A DNA stretch of 64,000 nt. Origin: Actinomycetales bacterium. Its GTDB lineage: Bacteria; Actinomycetota; Actinomycetes; S36-B12; UBA5976. The notes beneath the pieces were generated by a model, which ran no database searches, had not been told where the DNA came from, and worked only from the letters and a program-made list of their open reading frames with translations. A program made the position numbers and the translations under genes. Of the stretch, positions 25,586-33,120 are shown piece by piece (the first letter of the stretch is position 1; every line of letters starts with the position of its first letter). The stretch spans positions 444,162 through 508,161 of the forward strand of contig JAIXQF010000004.1 of the NCBI GenBank assembly GCA_027484085.1. Direction: 5' to 3'.

Positions 25586-26602
25586 TTAATTACTTAGTAC
25601 TTCGATCTTCCCCGAGCCAGTAACAACTTTACCGATCGTGATAAATCCTTGTTCGATGAGTTGAATTTCATGGGCTGGGTCAATGCTCGCTAATAGACCA
25701 CCGTTTGTTTGTGGGTCAAAAAGCGCGGCTTGGAAACTGCTCTCAGAAAGCCCAACAACAACGCTATCTAACGCTTCTCGATTGCGCGCATCAGCCGATG
25801 TGCGTTTTCCAGTATCAAATAGAGATTGAGCCGCTGGCAGCACCGCTTGCCCGGGTAGTTGCACTTGGGCGTCTAAGGTTGCAGACCCAAGCATTTCACT
25901 TAAGTGACCAATTAAGCCGAAGCCAGTTATGTCAGTTACGGCATGAACCCCAGAACCCAATGCAACTAGGGAATCGCGAGCCCCTAAGTTCGAGATCTTC
26001 ATTTGGCCAAGCGCAGTAGCCTCATGCTCCGGTTCGCGAGTGGAAAGCAGCACTCCAACACCTAGAGGCTTCGAAAGCATCAGCAAGTCGCCATCGAGCA
26101 TTCCAGTCTTGCGCCAAATCTGATTCGGATTAACGAACCCAGTGGCAGCTAGTCCAAAAATTGGTTCTGCAATTCGGACGGTGTGCCCGCCAAGAATCTC
26201 AACGCCCGCCTCTCGACAAGCTAAAGCGGCTCCAGATACACAAGCTTCAATCTCTGAGTCTTGGATTTCTTTGGGAAATCCACAAACCAATAGCGCAGTC
26301 TTGGCCAGTCCACCCATTGCGTAGATGTCAGAAAGTGAATTCAGGGCACTCACATATCCGTATTCAAACGGGTCGCTAACTACAGGTGGAAAGAAATCAA
26401 TCGTTGTGATTAATGAAGTGGTGTCATTGATTGCGGTAACTGCAGCGTCATCGGGTGCAGCAAGTCCAACCAAGGTATCGTCACCTTGTTGTCCCATTGC
26501 TGCGGAACGAAGCAACTTCAGTAGGGATGCATCTGCTTTAGCAGCGCACCCACCACATGAAGTTAAATCCCGAAGACTGACTGCGTTTACCTCAAGTGTC
26601 AT
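25586..26602 (-). CDS. selD: Selenide, water dikinase
   Basis: A 338-residue AIRS/PurM-fold enzyme that makes selenophosphate from selenide and ATP. The N-terminal motif TSCGGCAAK has both the catalytic Cys (GGC) and the Lys three residues later that are needed for activity. The glycine-rich and Asp blocks GDDTLVGLAAPDDAAV, TTIDFFPPVVSDPFEYGYVSALNSLSDIYAMGG, ILGGHTV, VHAVTDITGFGLIGHL and DPQTNGGLLA are all canonical. No selA, selB or selC is in the window. It is locked into a catabolic operon by a 4-base overlap with the MmgE/PrpD gene, which is unusual. It may serve selenoproteins elsewhere, a selenium-dependent molybdenum hydroxylase, or a selenium metabolite. Confidence 0.94.
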   Translation of the reverse strand: MTLEVNAVSLRDLTSCGGCAAKADASLLKLLRSAAMGQQGDDTLVGLAAPDDAAVTAINDTTSLITTIDFFPPVVSDPFEYGYVSALNSLSDIYAMGGLAKTALLVCGFPKEIQDSEIEACVSGAALACREAGVEILGGHTVRIAEPIFGLAATGFVNPNQIWRKTGMLDGDLLMLSKPLGVGVLLSTREPEHEATALGQMKISNLGARDSLVALGSGVHAVTDITGFGLIGHLSEMLGSATLDAQVQLPGQAVLPAAQSLFDTGKRTSADARNREALDSVVVGLSESSFQAALFDPQTNGGLLASIDPAHEIQLIEQGFITIGKVVTGSGKIEVLSN

Positions 26603-27984
26603 TTAGTTCTTAGAGCCTCAACGAAATCACGTGAATTCTTGGTGCTTGGCAATGACATAACCGCATTAAGAACGCGATCAGCCACATCAGAACCAGAAAC
26701 CAAAGCCACATTGTCGCGGAACTTAGCTTCAACGTCACTTGCCGATAGTGGACGTTCGTCTGCACCACGGTTGATGTCTTCACGCTTGCGAAGAGTGCGA
26801 CCATCCTTTGTTTGGATAATCACTTCGCCATGGAAGTACTTAGGGAAAGTTGGGTTCGGATCATTTTGGTAAGAGACTTTCGCTGCCAGAGCCAACAACT
26901 CGGGATCAACTAGGCAGTCATCATCTAGATCAGCCAAAGTAAAGCGACGCTTTGCGATCGCAGTCGCAACAATAAATGGCAACGAGAACTTTGCATCGTA
27001 ATCACTGCGTGGTGTGAGCTTTGCTTGAGCTGGCTCACAAACTACTGGCACAACCTGAGGTGGCACGATCGTAGTAACTGACTCAATGTCAGCCGCAGTT
27101 AGATTGTTTTCCGTTACAAGTTCGATAGCAATGTCAATGCAAGCATGTGTGAAGTGGCAGGCTGCATAAGGCTTGATCGCAACTCGCATCAATTCCCAAG
27201 CAGAACCAAGATCAGCAGCAACTGCATCCATCTTTAGATCGTGACCAGCGGGAGTATGCGTTGCATACAGGCCGAATCGACCTTCATAAATTGCAAGCGG
27301 GGCTTCAAACTTAGCCTTAGCAAGTTCGGCTGCAGTAATACCTGAAACGGCAGCCCAACCTGGATGCAGACGCTTGGTCCAAGCGCCGGTCTCTAAGAAC
27401 TCCATTGAGCCTGAAGCTAAAGATCCAACGATGCCCTGAGCACTGGCAATGCCATGTGCATCTAGACCAATCATTTTTGCTGCAGCAGCTGCCGCACCAA
27501 ACGCGCCAGCAAGACCGGTTGGGTGGAAGCCTTGAGCGTGAAAACCACCGTTAGCTGCAGTGCCAACTCGGGCGCTGATCTCCAGGGCAATTAGAAAACC
27601 AAGCACCAAGTCATTTCCGCTAAGTTCGCGATCGTCTGCAATCGCTATTGCAGTTGGAAGCGCGCTAGCAGTTGCGTGAATAACACCTGGAACGTGAGTA
27701 TCGTCAAAATCAAGGCCATGAATCAAGATGCCATTAAGCATTGCTTGGTCACGAACGGTGAACCGCTCGTCACAGGCAATTGCGCCGCGTGGACCTGACC
27801 CCAAGGCCACAGATGCGGCGATGCTACGAGTTGCAAATTCGTAATGAGTGGACGCAAACGCGATGCCAACTGCATCAAGAATGTTCAGTAATGCTTGATC
27901 CTGGACATGCTTAGGAACATCTGTGATTGATACCGCCTGCGCCCATGAACCAATTTCAAGTGCCAAAGTTTCATTGCTTGACAT
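26599..27984 (-). CDS. MmgE/PrpD family protein (2-methylcitrate-dehydratase-like)
   Basis: A 461-residue protein of the MmgE/PrpD family, whose members include 2-methylcitrate dehydratase, cis-aconitate decarboxylase and immune-responsive gene 1. Family blocks seen: LNGILIHGLDFDDTHVPGVIHATASALPTAIAIAD, GFHPTGLAGAFGAAAAAAKMIGLD, KRLHPGWAAVSGITAAELAK, IKPYAACHFTHACIDIA and SRSDYDAKFSLPFIVATAI-type segments. It probably dehydrates, hydrates or isomerises a tricarboxylic or branched dicarboxylic acid. The gene follows an acyl-CoA dehydrogenase by 8 bases and overlaps selD by 4. The substrate is not deducible. Confidence 0.9.
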   Translation of the reverse strand: MSSNETLALEIGSWAQAVSITDVPKHVQDQALLNILDAVGIAFASTHYEFATRSIAASVALGSGPRGAIACDERFTVRDQAMLNGILIHGLDFDDTHVPGVIHATASALPTAIAIADDRELSGNDLVLGFLIALEISARVGTAANGGFHAQGFHPTGLAGAFGAAAAAAKMIGLDAHGIASAQGIVGSLASGSMEFLETGAWTKRLHPGWAAVSGITAAELAKAKFEAPLAIYEGRFGLYATHTPAGHDLKMDAVAADLGSAWELMRVAIKPYAACHFTHACIDIAIELVTENNLTAADIESVTTIVPPQVVPVVCEPAQAKLTPRSDYDAKFSLPFIVATAIAKRRFTLADLDDDCLVDPELLALAAKVSYQNDPNPTFPKYFHGEVIIQTKDGRTLRKREDINRGADERPLSASDVEAKFRDNVALVSGSDVADRVLNAVMSLPSTKNSRDFVEALRTK

Positions 27985-27992
27985 AGTTACTC

Positions 27993-29255
27993 CTAGTTGA
28001 AACGTAAGCCGAGAGTTTCGGCGATTGTAGTGCGCTGTACTTCATCAGTACCGCCTGGAATTCGCAGGTTGCGAGCGATTTGGAATAGCTTGTTGATGTC
28101 TGTGTCTCGCAGGACGCCAGAACCACCATGAATCTGCAGTGCGCGATCTGCAACACGATAGAAAGACTCATCGTTGCTTAGTTTGAGTGCACAAATCCGT
28201 CGCACTTCATCACTTGGGCGAGGCAAATTCCACCATGGACCAGGTGTGTCGATTGCACGCGCTACGTCTAGTGAAAGTGATCGAGTTTGCTGCCAATCGA
28301 GGTACATGTCTGCGATCATCCACTGGATGCCTTGCTTTGCACCCAATGGTTCGCCACCAACAATGCGAGTCTTCACGCGCTCAAGTGTCTTTTCAATCAG
28401 GTACTTGTTCCAGCCTGAACACATTCCGGCTCGTCGCATTCTGGTGTAGTTGAACGACATAACAGCGATGTCAAAGCCACCGTTAACTTCACCAAGCACG
28501 GCGCTTTCTGGCAGCACCATGTCTTCGAAATGAATTTCACCGGTGTAGCCATCGCCAAACATAGTTTGGTAAAGCTTGCCAATCTTGTAGCCCTTTGATG
28601 CGTACTCTTTGGTGTCAAACATGAAGTAAGTGAATGACTTGCGTCCACCACCAGGATTTGTGATTGCCAGTACTTGTGCAACATCTGCATCAAAGTAGTT
28701 AGTGATGTACGCCTTGGTGCCGTTGAGTACCCAATCGGATCCCTTGCGCACTGCATTGGTTTTCATGTCGTAAAGATTTGAGCCTGCGCCAGTTTCAGTT
28801 ACGCCGTGCAAACTGGTCTTTAATCCCTTAACTAGTGGGTCAGTGAACTGTTCCTTTTGATGGGCGTGGGCATGAAGTAGTCGAGGAGTTGCGCCTTCAG
28901 ACCAGGACAAGAGGGCAGGATTCAGACCTACGCCGTATCCATATACTTTTTCCTCAACATAAATCATGTCTTCGCGGCCAAGTCCGCGACCACCTAGAGA
29001 TTCAGGCAAGTGTGCGCTGTAAATATTCTTGGCACCAGCAGCAGCCATGATTTCGCGACGAGCAGCGATGATGTCTTGGTGCAGGCGACCATTCTCATCA
29101 AGGAACTTTGACTGGTCACTAAGTAAGTGGTCAAGCGCCTTCTCGCGAGGTGCGACTTCGTTGTCGTAAAGATCTGAAACTTCGGAAATCACACTCTCGA
29201 GGTGTGCAGGTATGTGAAGTTCTACATCTAGTGGGGACGATAAATTGCTGCTCAT
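27993..29255 (-). CDS. Acyl-CoA dehydrogenase-family flavoprotein, atypical catalytic position
   Basis: A 420-residue acyl-CoA dehydrogenase homologue. HGVTETGAGSNLYDMKT, LNGTKAYITNYFDAD, SFNYTRMRRAGMCSGW and LQIHGGSGVLRDTDINKLFQIARNLRIPGGTDEVQR align with the family. At the usual catalytic Glu position (YEGTN) it reads PGGTDE, so the base is replaced or lies elsewhere, as in isovaleryl-CoA-type enzymes. It overlaps the upstream phosphomutase-like gene by 4 bases. With a CoA-transferase and MmgE/PrpD protein in the same run, a CoA-ester pathway is implied, but the substrate may be bulky or not a CoA ester at all. Confidence 0.9.
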   Translation of the reverse strand: MSSNLSSPLDVELHIPAHLESVISEVSDLYDNEVAPREKALDHLLSDQSKFLDENGRLHQDIIAARREIMAAAGAKNIYSAHLPESLGGRGLGREDMIYVEEKVYGYGVGLNPALLSWSEGATPRLLHAHAHQKEQFTDPLVKGLKTSLHGVTETGAGSNLYDMKTNAVRKGSDWVLNGTKAYITNYFDADVAQVLAITNPGGGRKSFTYFMFDTKEYASKGYKIGKLYQTMFGDGYTGEIHFEDMVLPESAVLGEVNGGFDIAVMSFNYTRMRRAGMCSGWNKYLIEKTLERVKTRIVGGEPLGAKQGIQWMIADMYLDWQQTRSLSLDVARAIDTPGPWWNLPRPSDEVRRICALKLSNDESFYRVADRALQIHGGSGVLRDTDINKLFQIARNLRIPGGTDEVQRTTIAETLGLRFN

Positions 29256-30637
29256 TTGTTTCCTGTTCCATTTACTTGGCTTAACTGGTTTTTGGTTTTT
29301 GTTTCCGAGAAATTTAATGCAACTGGGTTATCTGGTAAGGCTATTGTTTCGAAAGATCCAGTCGCGTGCCCCTTGAAACTTGCGCGGTGTGAGAAATGCG
29401 ACATAAGGGGCAAAATGTCGCTCGCCATAACCGCGCCGAGGTCGCCTGATTTATGTGAACGTTCATCGCAAGAAACAACATCATCAGCGTGAACATGTGG
29501 TCCAGCCAAAATTATTGAAGTGGGATGAGCAGAGTGCATGATTCCGCCGGTCGATGGCGTTGCATGGTCTCCGGTAATGACGATGGTTACAGTCTCGGCA
29601 AGATTTATCAGACCATGACAGGCGCGATCTAAGCTTTCGATCACATCGCGCTTGAGCATTGGTTGCTTGGTGTGGCCCGCTTCATCTGTGGCCTTGGTAT
29701 GTATGTGAACAAATGAATGGGTCTTACTTAGCTCGATACCAGCTTGAATGCGCGCTTCAAAATCAGCTTGAACATTCTCTAAGTCACTTGGAATGTGAAT
29801 TTGAGTCATCCCTAAAACTTCAGCCAGACCTCGATAAAGCGCAGAACTGGTAACTGCGGCAGCAGTTAGGCCAGTGGTTTGTTCAAATGACTTTAAATCA
29901 GTTTTCTTGCTCGCCCATTTAGTTACGGGAGCAATTAGTTCTAGTTTTCCGGCGGCCCGCCTGGCTTCATTAATTGGATGAGTTATTAGCAAAGCTATAG
30001 CTGAATTAATCCAGCTTGTGATCAATTCAGCGGATTGCTGCGCTGCGTTTTGATCTTGGGCTGCTTCCAGTGGCAGTGGTTTTAACACTGGGTGAAGATG
30101 TCCAAAAAGAGGATCACTGTCACTGATTTCATGTGACGAAATAACATCAGATTCCAGGATGCACTCACCATTTCGAAGCGGGTGAAGAACCGGACTTAAC
30201 TCGTGCGGCATAACTCGTAATGCATCAAAAAGTTCCAGGCAGTCATTGGCATCTTCTTGAGAAACTCTGCCCGTTGCCAGAAGTTTTCCATCGCTTAATG
30301 TGGCTGGGCGAAGCGCTAAGTGAAAGTGTGGCCGGTCAACTGGAATGTTGATTCCCATACCGATTGCCTCAAGTAGCGCGCGACCTGGGAAGGTTTGAGT
30401 CTGGCCAAACATAGCCCAGTGGCTCCGTTCGCTCGATGTTGCGCGCCCTGGGCCAAACGGTTGATGGATTCCGGATACACCAATTCGAGTTAGTTGATCC
30501 AAGTTCGGAGTGCTTGCCGCTTCAAGCGGCGTCCGATTATCTAGTTCTGAACTTGGTCGATCGCCAAGGCCATCAAAGGTAATCAAAATCAGGGGAGTGC
30601 GGTCATCCCACATAGGTGCTGGCTTCAATTCAAGCAC
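29252..30637 (-). CDS. Archaeal-type phosphoglycerate mutase-like metalloenzyme
   Basis: A 461-residue protein of the alkaline phosphatase superfamily, closest to archaeal 2,3-bisphosphoglycerate-independent phosphoglycerate mutases. Visible parts: ILITFDGLGDRPSSELDNRTPLEAASTPNLDQL (first metal Asp), RATSSERSHWAMFG (region of the nucleophilic Ser), PGRALLEAIGMGINI, HIHTKATDEAGHTKQP and VITGDHATPSTGGIMHS (second metal cluster). The C-terminus carries a Lys/Thr/Asn-rich tail. It overlaps the nucleotidyltransferase-like gene by 8 bases. Glycolytic use is unlikely in this setting, so it may act on another phosphorylated or phosphono-type substrate together with that gene. Confidence 0.85.
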   Translation of the reverse strand: MLELKPAPMWDDRTPLILITFDGLGDRPSSELDNRTPLEAASTPNLDQLTRIGVSGIHQPFGPGRATSSERSHWAMFGQTQTFPGRALLEAIGMGINIPVDRPHFHLALRPATLSDGKLLATGRVSQEDANDCLELFDALRVMPHELSPVLHPLRNGECILESDVISSHEISDSDPLFGHLHPVLKPLPLEAAQDQNAAQQSAELITSWINSAIALLITHPINEARRAAGKLELIAPVTKWASKKTDLKSFEQTTGLTAAAVTSSALYRGLAEVLGMTQIHIPSDLENVQADFEARIQAGIELSKTHSFVHIHTKATDEAGHTKQPMLKRDVIESLDRACHGLINLAETVTIVITGDHATPSTGGIMHSAHPTSIILAGPHVHADDVVSCDERSHKSGDLGAVMASDILPLMSHFSHRASFKGHATGSFETIALPDNPVALNFSETKTKNQLSQVNGTGNK

Positions 30638-31184
30638 TCACTTTTGTGGAGTTTGAATAATCCCACTCCGTCTGAATCACGTTGATTGCACTAGGAGTAA
30701 CAAGCGATTTCCACTCACTGTCCGCTACTGACAATGAGTGGCGAATGTCAGATGCCGACAGTTTTGCGGCTGGGGCTGGGAGTTCTAAGGTTTCAAAACC
30801 TTGATCTGCGAACAGCGATAACTTACTTGCTTCCCACGGACTGAAGATCCGAACCGCAAACACCGATTCCGCAGGAATGCTCCATGATCCTGGCTGCGCT
30901 AAATCAAACGGAATGATTTCAAATTCCACAGCAATGTCTTCGCCTTGCAATAACCCAGTCAACGAGGCCTGAATGATCTTGACTCGAGCTTCGTACGTAA
31001 ACGGGTTTGCGTCATCGGTATGTCGATGTGAACTTGCACTATGTTCTTGCAGGTTCGAAAGGTCAGGATTTGTGATTCCAATAATGATGCGATCAAAATC
31101 GTGACTTAAGGCAGACAGCACTTCCAAATGTTGGTTATGGAAAGGCTGGAATCTGCCAGTGAAGCAAGCCACGCGCTGAGTCAT
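30630..31184 (-). CDS. NadM-like nucleotidyltransferase
   Basis: A 184-residue HIGH-family nucleotidyltransferase like archaeal NMN adenylyltransferase (NadM). The first motif GRFQPFHNQHLEVL carries the HxxH signature. NPFTYEARVKII matches the NPFT-x-ER segment, and AKLSASDIRHSL matches the terminal SGTxIRxxM motif. It may adenylylate NMN or another phosphorylated compound. Lying 3 bases after the isochorismatase-type amidase and overlapping the phosphomutase-like gene, it may take part in an unknown nucleotide-linked step, or give extra NAD to the pathway. Confidence 0.83.
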   Translation of the reverse strand: MTQRVACFTGRFQPFHNQHLEVLSALSHDFDRIIIGITNPDLSNLQEHSASSHRHTDDANPFTYEARVKIIQASLTGLLQGEDIAVEFEIIPFDLAQPGSWSIPAESVFAVRIFSPWEASKLSLFADQGFETLELPAPAAKLSASDIRHSLSVADSEWKSLVTPSAINVIQTEWDYSNSTKVSA

Positions 31185-31187
31185 TGC

Positions 31188-31811
31188 TTAATTTTTTACA
31201 CTCAGCGCTTTGATCTTTGAAATTGCCTCGTCAGTTTGAATCACATCTGCGTAACGACGGCCAACATCGCGCATGTTTGCATCGTGCGGTCCAGCGTCTT
31301 GATCGCCACAAGCATCATCAATTGCAATTGTGCGGAAACCGTGTGAGAACGAATCCACGATTGTGGCTCGAACGCAACCTGAAGAGGTAACTCCGGTGAC
31401 CAGTACGGTGTCAATGCCGTTGGTGGTCAAGATGCTGCTCATGTCAGTGCCGAAGAATGCTGATGGGAAGCGCTTAAGAATGTAAACATCGCTGTCGTCC
31501 CACAAATCTGGATGAATTTGCGCTTCGTAGGATCCAGGCTGAATGTCTCGAAGGGCTGGAACTTTCCAGCGAGCAAACTCGGTGTCGGTAGACCAGGCAA
31601 CTGCGGTGTGGATGATTGGAATGCCAGCGGCACGGGCAGCTGGGAACAAGCGCGCAGCATTTCGGATTGCGCGCTGGGCATGCTCACTTCTGCCTAAAGC
31701 AAACTTTGGATCGCAAAATGACATTTGAAAGTCAACTGCAATGATTGCTGGGCGGGTTCCCCAGCCAACTTCGCCTTGTCCGTAACCGGCGTTTTCGAAT
31801 GAATCTGACAT
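31188..31811 (-). CDS. Isochorismatase-like cysteine hydrolase (N-carbamoylsarcosine/maleamate amidase type)
   Basis: A 207-residue cysteine amidohydrolase. I take ATG 31811 (MSDSFENAGYG) with GGAGGG 4 bases upstream, not the track start. The triad is complete: Asp27 (AIIAVDFQ), Lys113 (ILKRFPSAF), Cys146 (TGVTSSGCVRAT). The Lys-Cys spacing of 33 and the SSGCVRAT motif fit N-carbamoylsarcosine amidase and maleamate amidohydrolase better than RutB or nicotinamidase. It releases NH3 (and CO2 if the substrate is a carbamoyl compound). It is the first gene of the nine-gene run and has operator site 6 31 bases upstream. Confidence 0.88.
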   Translation of the reverse strand: MSDSFENAGYGQGEVGWGTRPAIIAVDFQMSFCDPKFALGRSEHAQRAIRNAARLFPAARAAGIPIIHTAVAWSTDTEFARWKVPALRDIQPGSYEAQIHPDLWDDSDVYILKRFPSAFFGTDMSSILTTNGIDTVLVTGVTSSGCVRATIVDSFSHGFRTIAIDDACGDQDAGPHDANMRDVGRRYADVIQTDEAISKIKALSVKN

Positions 31812-31841
31812 GTGCCCTCCAACTGGCAAAATTCCTTCTTC

Positions 31842-31851
31842 TTGTATACAT
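31842..31851. promoter_or_regulatory. GntR-type operator TTGTATACAT (site 6)
   Basis: Nine of ten bases match the motif. It lies 31 bases upstream of the isochorismatase-type amidase, head of the nine-gene minus-strand run. Confidence 0.68.
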
Positions 31852-31925
31852 CTATTCCAGAAATCTCGTTGGGTTTTAACCAAATTAAGGCTTTCAATGG
31901 CAACTCTGGGGGAAAAGTGGCAGAA

Positions 31926-31935
31926 TTGTATGCAA
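31926..31935. promoter_or_regulatory. GntR-type operator TTGTATGCAA (site 7)
   Basis: Nine of ten bases match the motif, with the central palindrome broken at one base. It lies 22 bases upstream of the acyl-CoA dehydrogenase GTG, head of the four-gene plus-strand run, and 84 bases from site 6, the same spacing as sites 2 and 3. Confidence 0.6.
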
Positions 31936-31956
31936 TCCGGATAATTAGGAGCCCCA

Positions 31957-33117
31957 GTGAGCAGTTTCGACCTTTACAAGACCGCCGACGAGCACGAAGA
32001 ACTCCGATCTGTGGTTCGGGCCTTGGCTGACGCCAAAATTGCCCCCTTTGCTGCCGCAGTTGATGAGGATGCTCGATTCCCACAAGAGGCTTACGACGCC
32101 TTGGTTTCGTCCGAACTTCAGGCCATCCACGTTCCGGAAGCTTATGGTGGCGCCCAAGCAGATGCCTTGGCCTCTGCCATTGTGGTCGAAGAAGTTGCCA
32201 GGGCCTGCGCCTCGAGTAGCTTGATCCCTGGCGTGAACAAGTTGGCATCACTACCTGTGATCTTTAGCGGTAGCGAAGAACTAAAACAAGAATTCCTGCC
32301 AGATCTAGCCTCGGGCAAGACGCTATGGTCTTACGCGCTTTCTGAAACTGATGCCGGCAGTGACGCTGGTGCGATGAAAACAACTGCAGTGGCAAATGGC
32401 GATTCTTGGACATTAAACGGTTCTAAGAAATGGATCACCAATGCTGGCGAGAGCCATATCTATACCGTGCTTGCGGTAACCGACAAGGACAAAGGTGCTC
32501 GAGGCGGCATCACCGCATTCGTTGTTAAGAAGGACGATCCAGGCGTGAGTTTTGGCGCACCTGAGAAGAAGCTTGGAATCAAGGGATCTCCAACTCGCGA
32601 AGTGTATTTAGACAATGTGGTGATTCCAGATACTCGTCGAATTGGCGAAGTAGGTGCAGGTTTTGGAATTGCAATGACCACACTTGATCACAGTCGAATT
32701 GCAATCGCAGCTCAAGCGGTTGGTATTGCACAAGGTGCGCTTGATTTTGCTGCTGGTTACATTAAAGAACGTAAGCAATTTGGAAAAGCAATTGCTGAAT
32801 TCCAAGGCATCCAATTCATGGTCGCTGACATGTCAATGAAACTTGAGGCAGCGCGTCAACTAACTTATGCAGCAGCAGCTCGGAGTGAACGCGGCGATTC
32901 GGACTTAACGTTCTTTGGCGCCGCAAGTAAGTGCTTTGCATCCGATGTTGCAATGGAAATTACAACAGATGCGGTCCAGCTATTGGGTGGTTATGGCTTC
33001 ACCCGTGATTATCCAGTTGAGCGAATGATGCGGGATGCCAAAATCACCCAAATCTACGAAGGCACAAATCAAGTGCAGCGAATCGTTATGTCTCGTCATA
33101 CATTGGCATCTAGATAA
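31957..33117 (+). CDS. Acyl-CoA dehydrogenase
   Basis: A 386-residue acyl-CoA dehydrogenase with all standard features: YALSETDAGSDAGAMKT, KKWITNAGESHIYTV, DHSRIAIAAQAVGIAQGALDFA, QLLGGYGFTRDYPVERMMRDAKI and the catalytic Glu in IYEGTNQVQR. It should be an active short- or branched-chain enzyme, passing electrons to ETF. GTG start with AGGAGCCCC upstream. The MFS gene starts 3 bases after its stop. It is one of three acyl-CoA dehydrogenases in the presumed regulon. Confidence 0.94.
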   Translation: MSSFDLYKTADEHEELRSVVRALADAKIAPFAAAVDEDARFPQEAYDALVSSELQAIHVPEAYGGAQADALASAIVVEEVARACASSSLIPGVNKLASLPVIFSGSEELKQEFLPDLASGKTLWSYALSETDAGSDAGAMKTTAVANGDSWTLNGSKKWITNAGESHIYTVLAVTDKDKGARGGITAFVVKKDDPGVSFGAPEKKLGIKGSPTREVYLDNVVIPDTRRIGEVGAGFGIAMTTLDHSRIAIAAQAVGIAQGALDFAAGYIKERKQFGKAIAEFQGIQFMVADMSMKLEAARQLTYAAAARSERGDSDLTFFGAASKCFASDVAMEITTDAVQLLGGYGFTRDYPVERMMRDAKITQIYEGTNQVQRIVMSRHTLASR

Positions 33118-33120
33118 CTA

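Noticed and set aside
29252-30637. Glycolytic phosphoglycerate mutase gene name apgM
   Set aside because: The family is clear, but the operon context makes the glycolytic role doubtful, so no symbol was given.
31188-31811. Assignment as RutB or nicotinamidase
   Set aside because: The SSGCVRAT motif and Lys-Cys spacing match N-carbamoylsarcosine/maleamate-type amidases better, so the name rutB was not used.
31694-32251. 185-aa minus-strand ORF across the divergent region
   Set aside because: It covers both operators and the starts of two well-supported genes, and the composition (many Arg, Gln, Pro) is that of a shadow.
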